A stretch of DNA of 64,000 nt from contig CALWKY010000034.1 of assembly GCA_944381395.1 (NCBI GenBank), positions 49,287-113,286 on the forward strand. The letters are read 5' to 3'. Numbering within the stretch: position 1 is the stretch's first letter; every line of letters starts with the position of its first letter. Origin of the DNA: an uncultured Lachnospiraceae bacterium (lineage in GTDB: Bacteria > Bacillota > Clostridia > Lachnospirales > Anaerotignaceae). Both the position numbers and the translations under genes were made by a program. The notes under the pieces were generated by a model. The model was not told the DNA's origin, ran no database searches, and was given only the letters and a program-made list of their open reading frames with translations. Below, in pieces: positions 26,802 to 35,304 of the stretch.

Positions 26802-27602
26802 ATGAACGTCAAAGAAGGCATCATCCTTGGCTTAATCCAAGGTTTAACGGAGTTTTTACCGGTCAGCAGTTCTGGACATTTAGCATTGTTTCATGATATT
26901 TTTGGATTAGAAGAAGCAACACAGGCATTCGATATTTTCTTACATATGGCTACACTCATTGCCGTATTTATTTATTATTGGAAAGATATTTGGCCTTTGA
27001 TTAAGAATCCTTTTCAACGTACAACGGCATTATTGGTAGCAGGTACCATTCCTACTGTTATTGCTGCTTTGTTATTTAATGATGCATTAGGAGAAATCTT
27101 CGTAGGTGCAAAAAATTTAGGCTTTAACTTCTTATTTACAGGGTTGGTTCTGCTATATGCAGATACGCGCCGCACCGGGAAAAAGAAAATCCGCAATATG
27201 TCTATCTTTGACGCTTTAGTAGTCGGTACCATGCAGGGTATTGCTATTGCTCCTGCGATTTCTCGTTCTGGTATGACCATCAGTGGATGCCTTTCTAGAA
27301 ATATGGATCGTAAAAATGCAGCCAAATTCTCTTTCCTGTTATCCATCCCCGCTATTTTAGGCGCAATGGTATTGACATTGAAAGATATAATTACTGGTGA
27401 AGTTGCATTGGGAGAAACCTTTGGTGTACTTCCTATTGTATGTGGCTGCATAACAGCAGCGATTTCAGGCTATCTTGCAATTCGTTTTATGGTAAAAATT
27501 ATCGAAAACAAAAAGCTGAAATGGTTTGCATTTTATGTATTCGCACTGGGTCTGTTCTTAATTGGCGACCAGTTTATTTTCCATTTAATTATTCCTGCAT
27601 AA
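26802..27602 (+). CDS. uppP: Undecaprenyl-diphosphate phosphatase (BacA)
   Basis: 266 residues, about eight membrane segments. The two active-site repeats are visible: LTEFLPVSSSGHLAL with the catalytic Glu, Ser and His, and GIAIAPAISRSGMTISG with the catalytic Arg. It recycles the undecaprenyl carrier lipid for wall synthesis; over-expression gives bacitracin resistance. The ATG at 26802 follows GCGGAGGTA. It is monocistronic with its own promoter and terminator. Confidence 0.95.
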   Translation: MNVKEGIILGLIQGLTEFLPVSSSGHLALFHDIFGLEEATQAFDIFLHMATLIAVFIYYWKDIWPLIKNPFQRTTALLVAGTIPTVIAALLFNDALGEIFVGAKNLGFNFLFTGLVLLYADTRRTGKKKIRNMSIFDALVVGTMQGIAIAPAISRSGMTISGCLSRNMDRKNAAKFSFLLSIPAILGAMVLTLKDIITGEVALGETFGVLPIVCGCITAAISGYLAIRFMVKIIENKKLKWFAFYVFALGLFLIGDQFIFHLIIPA

Positions 27603-27606
27603 CGAT

Positions 27607-27642
27607 AAAAAAGTTCCATTCGCATAAGATTGGAACTTTTTT
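27607..27642 (+). terminator. Terminator after uppP
   Basis: Stem AAAAAAGTTCCA / TGGAACTTTTTT with a short loop and T tract. Confidence 0.85.
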
Positions 27643-27665
27643 CTTTTACATTTTTTCTGATAAGA

Positions 27666-27694
27666 TTGCAATTTTTTTATGTTTTTGCTATAAT
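27666..27694 (+). promoter_or_regulatory. Promoter of lysA
   Basis: TTGCAA, 17 bp, TATAAT. The leader is only about 45 nt, too short for a lysine riboswitch. Confidence 0.75.
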
Positions 27695-27744
27695 TTTTCA
27701 GTGTGTGTTAAATTAGAAAGAGAACATTAAGGAGAACGAAAGAA

Positions 27745-29010
27745 ATGGAAAAGGTACCTTTCTTAACGAAAGAAAAAGCATTGGAAATCATCCAAAAATA
27801 TCCTACACCTTTTCATATTTATGACGAAAAGGGGATAAGGGAAAATGCAAGAAGAGTGAATGCTGCATTTTCTTGGAACAAGGGATTTAAAGAATATTTT
27901 GCAGTAAAAGCAACGCCTACACCTGGAATCTTAAAGATTTTACAGGAAGAAGGATGCGGGGTAGACTGTTCTTCTTATACAGAATTGATGATTTCCGAAG
28001 CAGTAGGATACAAAGGACATGACATTATGTTTTCTTCTAACGTTACACCGGCGGAAGATTATGTTTATGCTGCAAAATTAGGTGCAATTATCAATTTTGA
28101 TGATATTACACATCTGGACTTTTTCGAAAAGCTTGCCGAATTCCCAGAAACAGTTTGCTGCAGATACAATCCCGGCGGTGTATTCCAAGTTAGTAATGAA
28201 ATAATGGACAACCCTGGTGATGCAAAATATGGCATGACAAAAGAACAAATCAAAGAAGCTTTTACGCGTTTGAAAGAAAAAGGGGTAAAGCACTTTGGAA
28301 TTCATTCTTTCTTAGCCAGCAGTACAGTTGCAAATTCCTATTATCCCATGCTGTCCAAAGTTCTATTTGAATTGGCCGTAGAACTAAAGGAAGAAACCGG
28401 TGTTCATATTTCTTTCATTAACTTGTCCGGCGGCGTTGGCGTACCTTATCGTCCTGATGATACTGCAAGTGATATCATGGTGATCGGGGAGGGCGTTCGC
28501 CAGGTATATAACGAAATCCTGGTTCCCGCCGGTATGGATGATGTCGCTATCTATACAGAAATGGGACGCTTTATGCTGGCTCCTTATGGTGCCCTGGTTG
28601 CAACCGCTATTCATGAAAAGCATATTTACAAAGAATATATTGGCTTGGATGCATGTGCCGCTAATTTGATGCGTCCTGCAATGTATGGTGCATATCATCA
28701 TATTACCGTATTAGGCAAGGAACACGAGCCTTGCGATCATATGTATGATATAACAGGTGGTCTGTGTGAAAACAACGATAAATTTGCTATTGATCGATTA
28801 TTGCCGAAAATCGAGATTGGCGATATCTTGTATATCCACGACACCGGCGCACATGGTTTTTCCATGGGTTACAACTATAATGGGAAACTTCGCTCCGCAG
28901 AACTGCTTTACAAAGAAGATGGTTCCGTTGAAATGATCCGCAGAGCGGAAACACCGAAAGATTATTTAGCAACTTTTGATTTTACAGGTTTATTTGATAA
29001 AATGATTTAA
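27745..29010 (+). CDS. lysA: Diaminopimelate decarboxylase
   Basis: 421 residues. This is a fold-type III PLP decarboxylase: N-terminal barrel with the PLP-binding Lys55 in YFAVKATPTPG, the Gly-rich phosphate-binding loop NLSGGVGVPY, and the C-terminal beta domain with GGLCENNDKF and DTGAHGFSMGYNYNGKLR. The last stretch is typical of LysA and makes other members of the family (ornithine, carboxynorspermidine decarboxylases) less likely. It makes lysine from meso-diaminopimelate. The usual active-site CESxD is CENND here. The ATG at 27745 follows AAGGAGAACG. Confidence 0.88.
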   Translation: MEKVPFLTKEKALEIIQKYPTPFHIYDEKGIRENARRVNAAFSWNKGFKEYFAVKATPTPGILKILQEEGCGVDCSSYTELMISEAVGYKGHDIMFSSNVTPAEDYVYAAKLGAIINFDDITHLDFFEKLAEFPETVCCRYNPGGVFQVSNEIMDNPGDAKYGMTKEQIKEAFTRLKEKGVKHFGIHSFLASSTVANSYYPMLSKVLFELAVELKEETGVHISFINLSGGVGVPYRPDDTASDIMVIGEGVRQVYNEILVPAGMDDVAIYTEMGRFMLAPYGALVATAIHEKHIYKEYIGLDACAANLMRPAMYGAYHHITVLGKEHEPCDHMYDITGGLCENNDKFAIDRLLPKIEIGDILYIHDTGAHGFSMGYNYNGKLRSAELLYKEDGSVEMIRRAETPKDYLATFDFTGLFDKMI

Positions 29011-29078
29011 CAAAAAGAGGCTGGTCAAGCTGCCGGCTTCTATAAATAACTATGTGAACTATGGGGAGAAAATTAAAT

Positions 29079-29707
29079 ATGGAAAGAATTAGACAGTTTC
29101 TGCAATCATCTCTGGATTAATGATTGGTGTTGGCGGTACTATTTTTTTGATGCAAGAAAATACGCTGGCTGGCAGTTTTCTATTTTCTGCCGGATTAATG
29201 ACAATTCTTATTTTCGGGTTCCAGCTTTATACTGGTAAAATTGGATATATTCCATTTCATAAACCAATTTATCTGGTAGAAATTATAATTACCTGGCTGG
29301 GCAATGTGACTGGGACCTATCTTTTCGCTCAATTAATTCGTCTGACACGAATTTATCCTGCTATGGCAGATCGTGTAAATGAACTTGTCGCCATTAAGTT
29401 AAACGATCAGCTGGGAAGTGTGTTTGTATTATCTATTTTCTGCGGTTTATTAATGTTTATTGCAGTAGATACTTTCAAAAATTTCAATGGATCTATGATT
29501 CGATTTGCCGCAGTTTTCTTGCCAATCATGGTTTTTATTCTGAGTGGCTATGAGCACTGTATTGCAAATACATACTCTTTTTCTCTAGCTGGAGCATGGG
29601 ACAGTCATTGCTTACTTGTTACAATCGTTATGACACTTGGCAATTCAGTAGGCGGACTCATTATTCCCTGCTATCAAAAACTATTTTCTATCAGACAGAG
29701 TGCCTGA
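29079..29707 (+). pseudogene. Formate/nitrite transporter family gene with a 5' frameshift
   Basis: The long frame from 29120 encodes a short FNT-family membrane protein (about 195 residues, five to six spans) ending near GYEHCIANTYSFSLAGAW, the FNT signature. This frame has no SD. An ATG at 29079 with GGGGAG at good spacing starts the expected N terminus M-E-R-I-R-Q-F, then goes out of frame at the T run at 29097-29099. Adding one T there would give MERIRQFSAIISGLMIGVGG and an intact gene. So the gene carries a one-base deletion, or the sequence has an error. FNT channels move formate, nitrite or related anions. It sits between lysA and mutY. Confidence 0.75.
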
Positions 29708-29726
29708 TAAAAAACGGGGGTTGTCT

Positions 29727-30785
29727 ATGTGCAAACAAGATGATATTGATACATTTATTCCTGATTTAATGGAATGGTTCCAAAAAAATGCCAGAGACTT
29801 ACCCTGGAGAAAAACTACAGATCCTTACTGCATTTGGATATCAGAAATTATGTTACAGCAAACCCGCGTAGAGGCAGTAAAAGGGTATTATAGACGTTTT
29901 TTAGAAGCTCTGCCAACAATCCTCGATCTTGCCCAAGCAGAAGAGGATTTACTATTGAAGTTATGGCAAGGATTAGGGTATTATAACCGGGTACGTAACA
30001 TGCAAACTGCTGCAAAAACAATTGTAGAAACATACGATGGTATATTTCCCAATACATACAAGGAAATCCGCAGTTTAAAAGGCATTGGTGATTATACGGC
30101 TGGAGCTGTGGCTTCTATCGCATTCGGTCTGCCCAATGCAGCAGTAGACGGGAATGTACTTCGGGTTATGAGCCGATTATTTGCAGATGCACAAGATATC
30201 GCAGCAGCAAAAACAAAAGTGTACTGGAAAGAAATTTTGGAAGAAATGATGCCAAAAGATCAACCAGGTCAATTTAATCAGGCACTGATGGAACTGGGAG
30301 CATGTATTTGCCTGCCCAACGGAGATCCATTATGCCACAAATGTCCTGTTCGTCCTTATTGCCTGGCTTATCAAAAAAATGCCATTGATTTTTATCCAGT
30401 AAAAAGCCAGAAAAATGCCAGAAAAATACAACATCTTTCTGTTTTCTTTTTGGTAAATGACAAAAATGAAATTGCATTACACAAAAGGGGAGAAAAGGGA
30501 TTATTAGCAGGTTTATGGGAACTGCCAAATATTTCAGCAGATATTTCGGCACCTGCTGCATTTTCCCAATGGGGTATTCATCAAGCGGATATTTCTATCT
30601 TACCACTGCACAAGCATATTTTCACCCACATCGAATGGCATATGGAACCATATTTTGTTCGTGTAAAAGAATTTGGCGAAACGCCATTTATATGGGTTAC
30701 GCCCCTTCAAGCTGAAAAAAAATATGCTTTGCCATCTGCCTTTCAAAAAATATGGAATGATGGAATATCTCAATTAAACAATTAA
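29727..30785 (+). CDS. mutY: Adenine DNA glycosylase MutY
   Basis: About 352 residues. Helix-hairpin-helix glycosylase domain with the catalytic region WISEIMLQQTRVEAV and the HhH LKGIGDYTAGAVASI with catalytic Asp in AAVDGNVLRV; Fe-S cluster Cys residues in CLPNGDPLCHKCPVRPYC; C-terminal NUDIX-like 8-oxoG recognition domain. It removes A mispaired with 8-oxoguanine. The ATG at 29727 follows GGGGGTTG; it is 19 bp after the FNT gene. Confidence 0.95.
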   Translation: MCKQDDIDTFIPDLMEWFQKNARDLPWRKTTDPYCIWISEIMLQQTRVEAVKGYYRRFLEALPTILDLAQAEEDLLLKLWQGLGYYNRVRNMQTAAKTIVETYDGIFPNTYKEIRSLKGIGDYTAGAVASIAFGLPNAAVDGNVLRVMSRLFADAQDIAAAKTKVYWKEILEEMMPKDQPGQFNQALMELGACICLPNGDPLCHKCPVRPYCLAYQKNAIDFYPVKSQKNARKIQHLSVFFLVNDKNEIALHKRGEKGLLAGLWELPNISADISAPAAFSQWGIHQADISILPLHKHIFTHIEWHMEPYFVRVKEFGETPFIWVTPLQAEKKYALPSAFQKIWNDGISQLNN

Positions 30786-31009
30786 TCTACTTCCTGATTG
30801 CATAGGAAACAACTATCCATCTAAAAAGTAAATTCTTTCGTTTCAAAAATGTTCTAAACACAATTTATTCTTCCGTTTACTGGATAATTTTAAGGTAGTG
30901 TATTATACTATCCATCAGTGAATTGTTTTCATTGGATTGTGTATGCTGCCTTTTTATTTTTATAAAACGGAAAACGGATTTTGTTTACAAAAAATTCATA
31001 AATTGATGG

Positions 31010-31015
31010 TATAAT
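31010..31015 (+). promoter_or_regulatory. Extended -10 promoter very close to the acetyltransferase start
   Basis: TGG-TATAAT ends 8 bp before ATG 31024. TTTACA at 30984 is 20 bp upstream, so the -35 is poorly spaced. The predicted transcript starts near 31022, which would leave almost no leader. The rest of the 30786-31009 gap shows no gene. Confidence 0.5.
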
Positions 31016-31023
31016 AGGTGAAA

Positions 31024-32121
31024 ATGATGTTAAGAGCTGCTTCAAAAGATGATTTACAACAACTAAAAGAATTATGGAATATTTGTTTCCACGATAGTCC
31101 GGTTTTTCAAAACTGGTTTTTTCAGTATCGTGTAATTCCAGAATGGTCTTTTGTATGGGAAGAAGATGGAATGATTCAAAGCTGCCTGCATACGTACCCT
31201 TACCTGGTAAACATCCGTGGAAAAGAAATTCCCGCTGCCATGATTTGCGGCGTATGTACACACCCTGATTACCGAAAACAAGGGCTCATGGGGCGGGTAT
31301 TTCGTTTCGCAATGCGGCAGCTTTATCAAAAAAATAGATTGGTTGCACCTTTAACGCCTGTTACTCCTGGACTCTATGACTCTTTTGGCGCATTTGTGGT
31401 ATCAGATGCCGCCTATCTTACGTTTACAAACAAAATCAGTGCAGAGAAAATAGATTTATCTATTACGCCAATTCGTAACGTAGAGAAACTTTATCCCATT
31501 TATCAAGTATTTTCAAAAAAATATAATGGTATTATTTTACGTACGCCTGATGATTTCTCATTGAAAATGGAAGACTATCAGCAAGATCGTGGCAAAATAA
31601 TAGGTTCTATTTCCTCAAGCAGCTATTGCGTTTACTATGAAACTGCTGATGCCGTTGATGTACCTGAATTTGTTGCACTCAATCAAGAAGGGACTGATCA
31701 ACTATTGCTTGCTTTAGAAAAAATCTCTTGCGACCGCAAAATCGTTGTAAAAGTTCCCCCTGCAACGATTACGCATTGTGCCAACTGGGATAAAAAAAGG
31801 ATTGCAAAAAGTGTAATGGCACCAATTCATATTCCGATGCTTTTAAAACAATTAGAATTGTCATTTTCTTTTCTTGTAGAAATAAGAGATGATATAATTG
31901 CAGAAAACAATGGCGTCTGGGATTGCAACGGAAACAGACAAAACTACAAGCCTGCTTTTTCCATCAGCAGCGGTCATTTTTTACAGCTGTTATTAGGATA
32001 CCTTTCTTTTGAAGAAGCTATGCCGCTTCTAGAACTATATGATACAAAGATCGCAGAAGAAGCAAAAGCCGTTTTCTCTGACAAAGAAAAGGATTTTTGT
32101 TATATTATCGATGAATATTGA
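31024..32121 (+). CDS. GNAT-family N-acetyltransferase (Eis-like)
   Basis: About 365 residues. The N-terminal GNAT domain (about 1-140) has the acetyl-CoA-binding signature VCTHPDYRKQGLMGRV. The rest is a second, diverged domain and a tail as in Eis-type proteins, of which this is a slightly short member. Eis enzymes acetylate amines including aminoglycosides, but the substrate here is unknown. The start is ATG 31024 or 31027; the AGGTGA upstream overlaps the predicted transcription start. It is the first of three genes with gaps of 21 and -4 bp. Confidence 0.83.
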   Translation: MMLRAASKDDLQQLKELWNICFHDSPVFQNWFFQYRVIPEWSFVWEEDGMIQSCLHTYPYLVNIRGKEIPAAMICGVCTHPDYRKQGLMGRVFRFAMRQLYQKNRLVAPLTPVTPGLYDSFGAFVVSDAAYLTFTNKISAEKIDLSITPIRNVEKLYPIYQVFSKKYNGIILRTPDDFSLKMEDYQQDRGKIIGSISSSSYCVYYETADAVDVPEFVALNQEGTDQLLLALEKISCDRKIVVKVPPATITHCANWDKKRIAKSVMAPIHIPMLLKQLELSFSFLVEIRDDIIAENNGVWDCNGNRQNYKPAFSISSGHFLQLLLGYLSFEEAMPLLELYDTKIAEEAKAVFSDKEKDFCYIIDEY

Positions 32122-32142
32122 ATGAAATATGGAGGCAATTTT

Positions 32143-33129
32143 ATGTTAGAAACTTTACAGAAGAACAAAGTAAAAGCACAGGAAATTCTGCAGTTTCATC
32201 CATTTACCATAGAAAGTAAATCAAAAATTGAACAGTACACAAAACCATGGTCTCCGGAATGCTCTGATCTTTCCTTCGTAAACCTTTTTATTTGGGGAAT
32301 CGATGGGAAAATGGAATATGCAGAAGCGGAGAATTGTTTGTATATAAAATGTAAATTTGGGACATTTCCTATCTATTTGTGGGCACCACTGCCTATGAAG
32401 GGGAAGCCTTGCAATTATAAAAAAGCAGTTCAATTAGGCTTAGACTATATGCGGGAAATTGGTACTTATCCAATTTATCGCAATATCTGGACTTTCTTAG
32501 TAGATGAATTAAAAAAACACTGTCCTCAACTATACTTTATCCCGCAAGAATATTCTTGGGACTATGTTTATGATAGAGAATCTTTAGCAACATTAAAAGG
32601 AAAAAAGCTGCATGGAAAACGCAATCATATCAACCAGTTTTTAGCACAACATCCTAATTATGAATATCATCCCATTGATCCAAATAATCAGGCTATGTTG
32701 GAAGATTGCTTACATTTATACGATACTTGGAGAGAAGAAAAGCAAAATGCGAATCTGGATCATGAGCAACAATCTGTGCATATTGCTTTAAACTATATGA
32801 AGGAGTTAAATTTAACCGGAGGAACCATTTATGACGACGGAAAACTATTAGGTTTTACTGTCGGAGAACGTCTTCTGCCGGATATGCAGCTGATTCATAT
32901 TGAGAAAGGCCTCTCTGACGTACCTGGAATTTATCCTATGATCAATCAGCAGTATGTAATTCATGCATGCCAAGATGTAAAATGGATCAACCGTGAAGAA
33001 GATATGGGACTTGCAGGCATGCGTAAAGCAAAAAGATCTTATAATCCTGCTCGTATGATTGAAAAATATACCGCGTCAACTGATCTTGCTATGCTTGTAC
33101 AACAACAACCAGACGAGGAAGAAGAATGA
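32143..33129 (+). CDS. DUF2156 (LPG-synthase C-terminal type) protein
   Basis: About 328 residues, no membrane segments. It matches the soluble DUF2156 family, which shares its GNAT-like fold with the catalytic domain of MprF (phosphatidylglycerol lysyltransferase); visible family features are CSDLSFVNLFIWG, KLHGKRNHINQFL and WINREEDMGLAGMRKAK. MprF moves Lys or Ala from tRNA to lipid, but this protein lacks the flippase part and its substrate is not known. The ATG at 32143 follows GGAGG. The next gene overlaps it by 4 bp. Confidence 0.82.
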   Translation: MLETLQKNKVKAQEILQFHPFTIESKSKIEQYTKPWSPECSDLSFVNLFIWGIDGKMEYAEAENCLYIKCKFGTFPIYLWAPLPMKGKPCNYKKAVQLGLDYMREIGTYPIYRNIWTFLVDELKKHCPQLYFIPQEYSWDYVYDRESLATLKGKKLHGKRNHINQFLAQHPNYEYHPIDPNNQAMLEDCLHLYDTWREEKQNANLDHEQQSVHIALNYMKELNLTGGTIYDDGKLLGFTVGERLLPDMQLIHIEKGLSDVPGIYPMINQQYVIHACQDVKWINREEDMGLAGMRKAKRSYNPARMIEKYTASTDLAMLVQQQPDEEEE

Positions 33130-33776
33130 GTGATAATCCAAAGATCATATATGGAACTTTAGACGAAATAGAACCGATCGTTTCCTCTCAAGAAGCCTGC
33201 AATGAATTTCCAGAGCATATACAGCAATATTTGAGGAATAAATCAGGTTCTGATTTGTTGCGTTCTTTCGGTGCTTACTGGTTGTTAAAAAAACATATTT
33301 CATCAGAACAATTTCAATCGTTATCTTTTACAGCTTCAGGCAAGCCTATTTTGCAAAAAAAATCTATGGCAATCAGCCTATCCCATAGCGGACACTTTTT
33401 CGCCTGTGCTATCTTTCCTCGTTGTCATTTATTGGGTATAGATATACAAGAAAAACGTCCTTATTCTGATCGTGTGGCAATACGTTTAATGACAGAATGG
33501 GAATTTGCTGTTTATGAAACATTACCAGACAAAGAAAAAATAGATTTTTTTTACCAAATATGGTGTGGAAAGGAAGCTTTAGGCAAAGCTTTAGGTACTG
33601 GTTTACTTGCAGTAAAAGACAGTTGCTTCATTTCTCAAGGCAGACATTTTTTTTCTGATATTACTTGGCAAGGAAAATCTTTTTATTTACTATTTCAGAC
33701 AATAGAAGATTATCAAGCCTGCATTTGTGCAGACCACTCGATAAAAAACTGTACGATACAAAAATGGAAATCTTAA
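33126..33776 (+). CDS. 4'-phosphopantetheinyl transferase (Sfp type)
   Basis: 216 residues. The Sfp/AcpT signature is visible: SLSHSGHFFACA, GIDIQEKR with Mg-binding acids, and WCGKEALGKALGTGL. The enzyme loads the phosphopantetheine arm of CoA on to carrier proteins. No polyketide or non-ribosomal peptide synthase is in the window, so the partner may be the fatty-acid ACP or a distant cluster. The ATG overlaps the previous stop (ATGA), showing translational coupling to the DUF2156 gene. Confidence 0.9.
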   Translation: MSDNPKIIYGTLDEIEPIVSSQEACNEFPEHIQQYLRNKSGSDLLRSFGAYWLLKKHISSEQFQSLSFTASGKPILQKKSMAISLSHSGHFFACAIFPRCHLLGIDIQEKRPYSDRVAIRLMTEWEFAVYETLPDKEKIDFFYQIWCGKEALGKALGTGLLAVKDSCFISQGRHFFSDITWQGKSFYLLFQTIEDYQACICADHSIKNCTIQKWKS

Positions 33777-33811
33777 AAAAGAATGAAAAATCTCTTTTTT
33801 TTGCAAATTTA

Positions 33812-33840
33812 TTGAAAATTTGTTAAATTTCTATTATAAT
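33812..33840 (+). promoter_or_regulatory. Promoter of the M23 peptidase gene
   Basis: TTGAAA, 17 bp, TATAAT. The predicted start, about 33847, coincides within a few bases with the left edge (33850) of the inverted repeat. Confidence 0.82.
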
Positions 33841-33849
33841 AAACAACAG

Positions 33850-33952
33850 TATAGAATAGAAAATTCTAAAGAAAACGAGGACAAATAGATGAAGCTACGT
33901 TTAGATTGGAAAAAAGGTTGCTGCTATGCTGTTTCTGCAATAGTTGCAATCT
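33850..33952 (+). repeat. Left arm of inverted repeat over the M23 gene 5' end
   Basis: Bases 33850-33915 (66 bp) are perfectly repeated in reverse at 35239-35304; the next 35 or so bases match with about five differences. The arm covers the M23 mRNA leader, SD, ATG and about 20 codons. Confidence 0.92.
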
Positions 33953-35082
33953 CTATGTTATCTATGGGGCAAGCCTCAGTTTCTGGCGCAACCCTTGCTG
34001 AATTAGAGGCAAAAAGAGAGCAGCTAGCAAAACAAACACAAAATGCAATGGATGCGATTTCTGATTTGCAAGAAAAAAAATTATCTGTTCAAGAAGAATT
34101 GGACGCAATGGATGAAGCGATGATTAGTGTGCAGAATGAATATGATGCTGCAAAAAGCGACTATGATGCCATCACTGCACAATTAAATGCTTCCCAAGCA
34201 CAATTAGACGAAGCAACAGAAAAAAGAGATGGGCAGTTCGAAAACTTAAGTACAAGACTAAAGTTTTTGCAGCAAAATGGTACCATTGGCTATTTAGATA
34301 TTTTAATGGATTCCAAGGATTTTTCTGATTTGCTTTTGAGAATGCAGTATGTCAATGACATCATGTCTTATGATAAGCAACTGTTGGATGAACTGCAAGC
34401 TACACAAGATACCATCCAGGAAAAAACAGATGAAATTGCAGAAGCCCAAGCTGCATCTGAAGAAGTTTTGAACATTCAAAAAGAAAAATATGACAGTATG
34501 GATGCATTGGTAAAACAAAAGCAAGCACTTCTGGAGTCATATGAAAATGATGAAGCAAAGTATGAACAGTTGATTGCTTCGAATAACCGCGCAGATCAGC
34601 AGATTCAGCAAACCATTGCCAGCTTGGGTAGCACTTCAGCAACCAGTACATATACCGGAAGTGGTAAATTCTGTTGGCCTGTTCCCAGTAAACCCGCATC
34701 TTCTTCTAGTTTGAGCAGTGGATTTGTTCAGAGATCTAATCCTGTTACAGGTAGGTGGGAATCTCATAGCGGATATGATATTCCCGCATCTTACGGTGCA
34801 AATATTGTCGCAGCAGAGGCTGGTACCGTCATTTATTCCAGCTGGATGAGTGGTTATGGATATACTATTATTATTGACCATGGCGGCGGAATTACCACAT
34901 TGTATGGTCATAATTCTTCTCTTGTTGTATCAAAAGGTCAGACCGTATCTCGTGGGCAGACCATTGCAAAATGCGGCTCTACTGGTAACTCCACAGGGAA
35001 TCATTGCCATTTCTCTGTATTGGTAAATGGTAACTATGTAAATCCTTCCAGTTATTTAGGTGTGGCTAACGTAAGCTATTAA
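33889..35082 (+). CDS. Secreted M23 (LytM) murein hydrolase with coiled coil
   Basis: 397 residues. A Sec signal peptide (about 1-35, cleavage near VSGA) is followed by a long coiled coil in two blocks (about 36-110 and 150-245, Glu/Gln/Asp/Lys-rich, with CwlO/EnvC-like heptads), a Ser/Thr linker, and a C-terminal M23 domain (about 262-397). The zinc ligands are visible in HSGYDIP and HCHFSV, with YGHNS between. Such proteins cut peptidoglycan crosslinks, and the coiled coil usually controls activity at the membrane. The ATG follows GAGG at 8 bp. Part of its 5' end is duplicated in reverse downstream. Confidence 0.92.
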   Translation: MKLRLDWKKGCCYAVSAIVAISMLSMGQASVSGATLAELEAKREQLAKQTQNAMDAISDLQEKKLSVQEELDAMDEAMISVQNEYDAAKSDYDAITAQLNASQAQLDEATEKRDGQFENLSTRLKFLQQNGTIGYLDILMDSKDFSDLLLRMQYVNDIMSYDKQLLDELQATQDTIQEKTDEIAEAQAASEEVLNIQKEKYDSMDALVKQKQALLESYENDEAKYEQLIASNNRADQQIQQTIASLGSTSATSTYTGSGKFCWPVPSKPASSSSLSSGFVQRSNPVTGRWESHSGYDIPASYGANIVAAEAGTVIYSSWMSGYGYTIIIDHGGGITTLYGHNSSLVVSKGQTVSRGQTIAKCGSTGNSTGNHCHFSVLVNGNYVNPSSYLGVANVSY

Positions 35083-35108
35083 GTATTCATTTAATAAGGT
35101 GTAAATAT

Positions 35109-35138
35109 AAAAAGGAATGAGGTTCTCATTCCTTTTTT
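35109..35138 (+). terminator. Terminator after the M23 gene
   Basis: Perfect 13-bp stem AAAAAGGAATGAG / CTCATTCCTTTTT with a 3-nt loop and T tract. Confidence 0.9.
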
Positions 35139-35201
35139 ATTATATATAAATATATAAGTATACCATAATTATTTTATGTAAATTAATTTTAATAATAATC
35201 T

Positions 35202-35304
35202 AAATTGTAACTATTACAGAAACAGCATAGCAGCAGCTTTTTTTCCAATCTAAACGTAGCTTCATCTATTTGTCCTCGTTTTCTTTAGAATTTTCTATTC
35301 TATA
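35202..35304 (-). repeat. Right arm of inverted repeat: fossil copy of the M23 gene start
   Basis: Read on the minus strand it carries the same leader, SD and ATG as the M23 gene and codes for M-K-L-R-L-D-W-K-K-S-C-C-Y-A-V-S, three more codons and then T-I-stop. Similarity ends at about 35202. The promoter found before the M23 gene is not duplicated. It looks like the remnant of an inverted gene duplicate. Confidence 0.88.

Noticed and set aside
27695..27744. Lysine riboswitch before lysA.
   Set aside because: The leader is only about 45 nt; the lysine riboswitch needs well over 150 nt and no motif is present.
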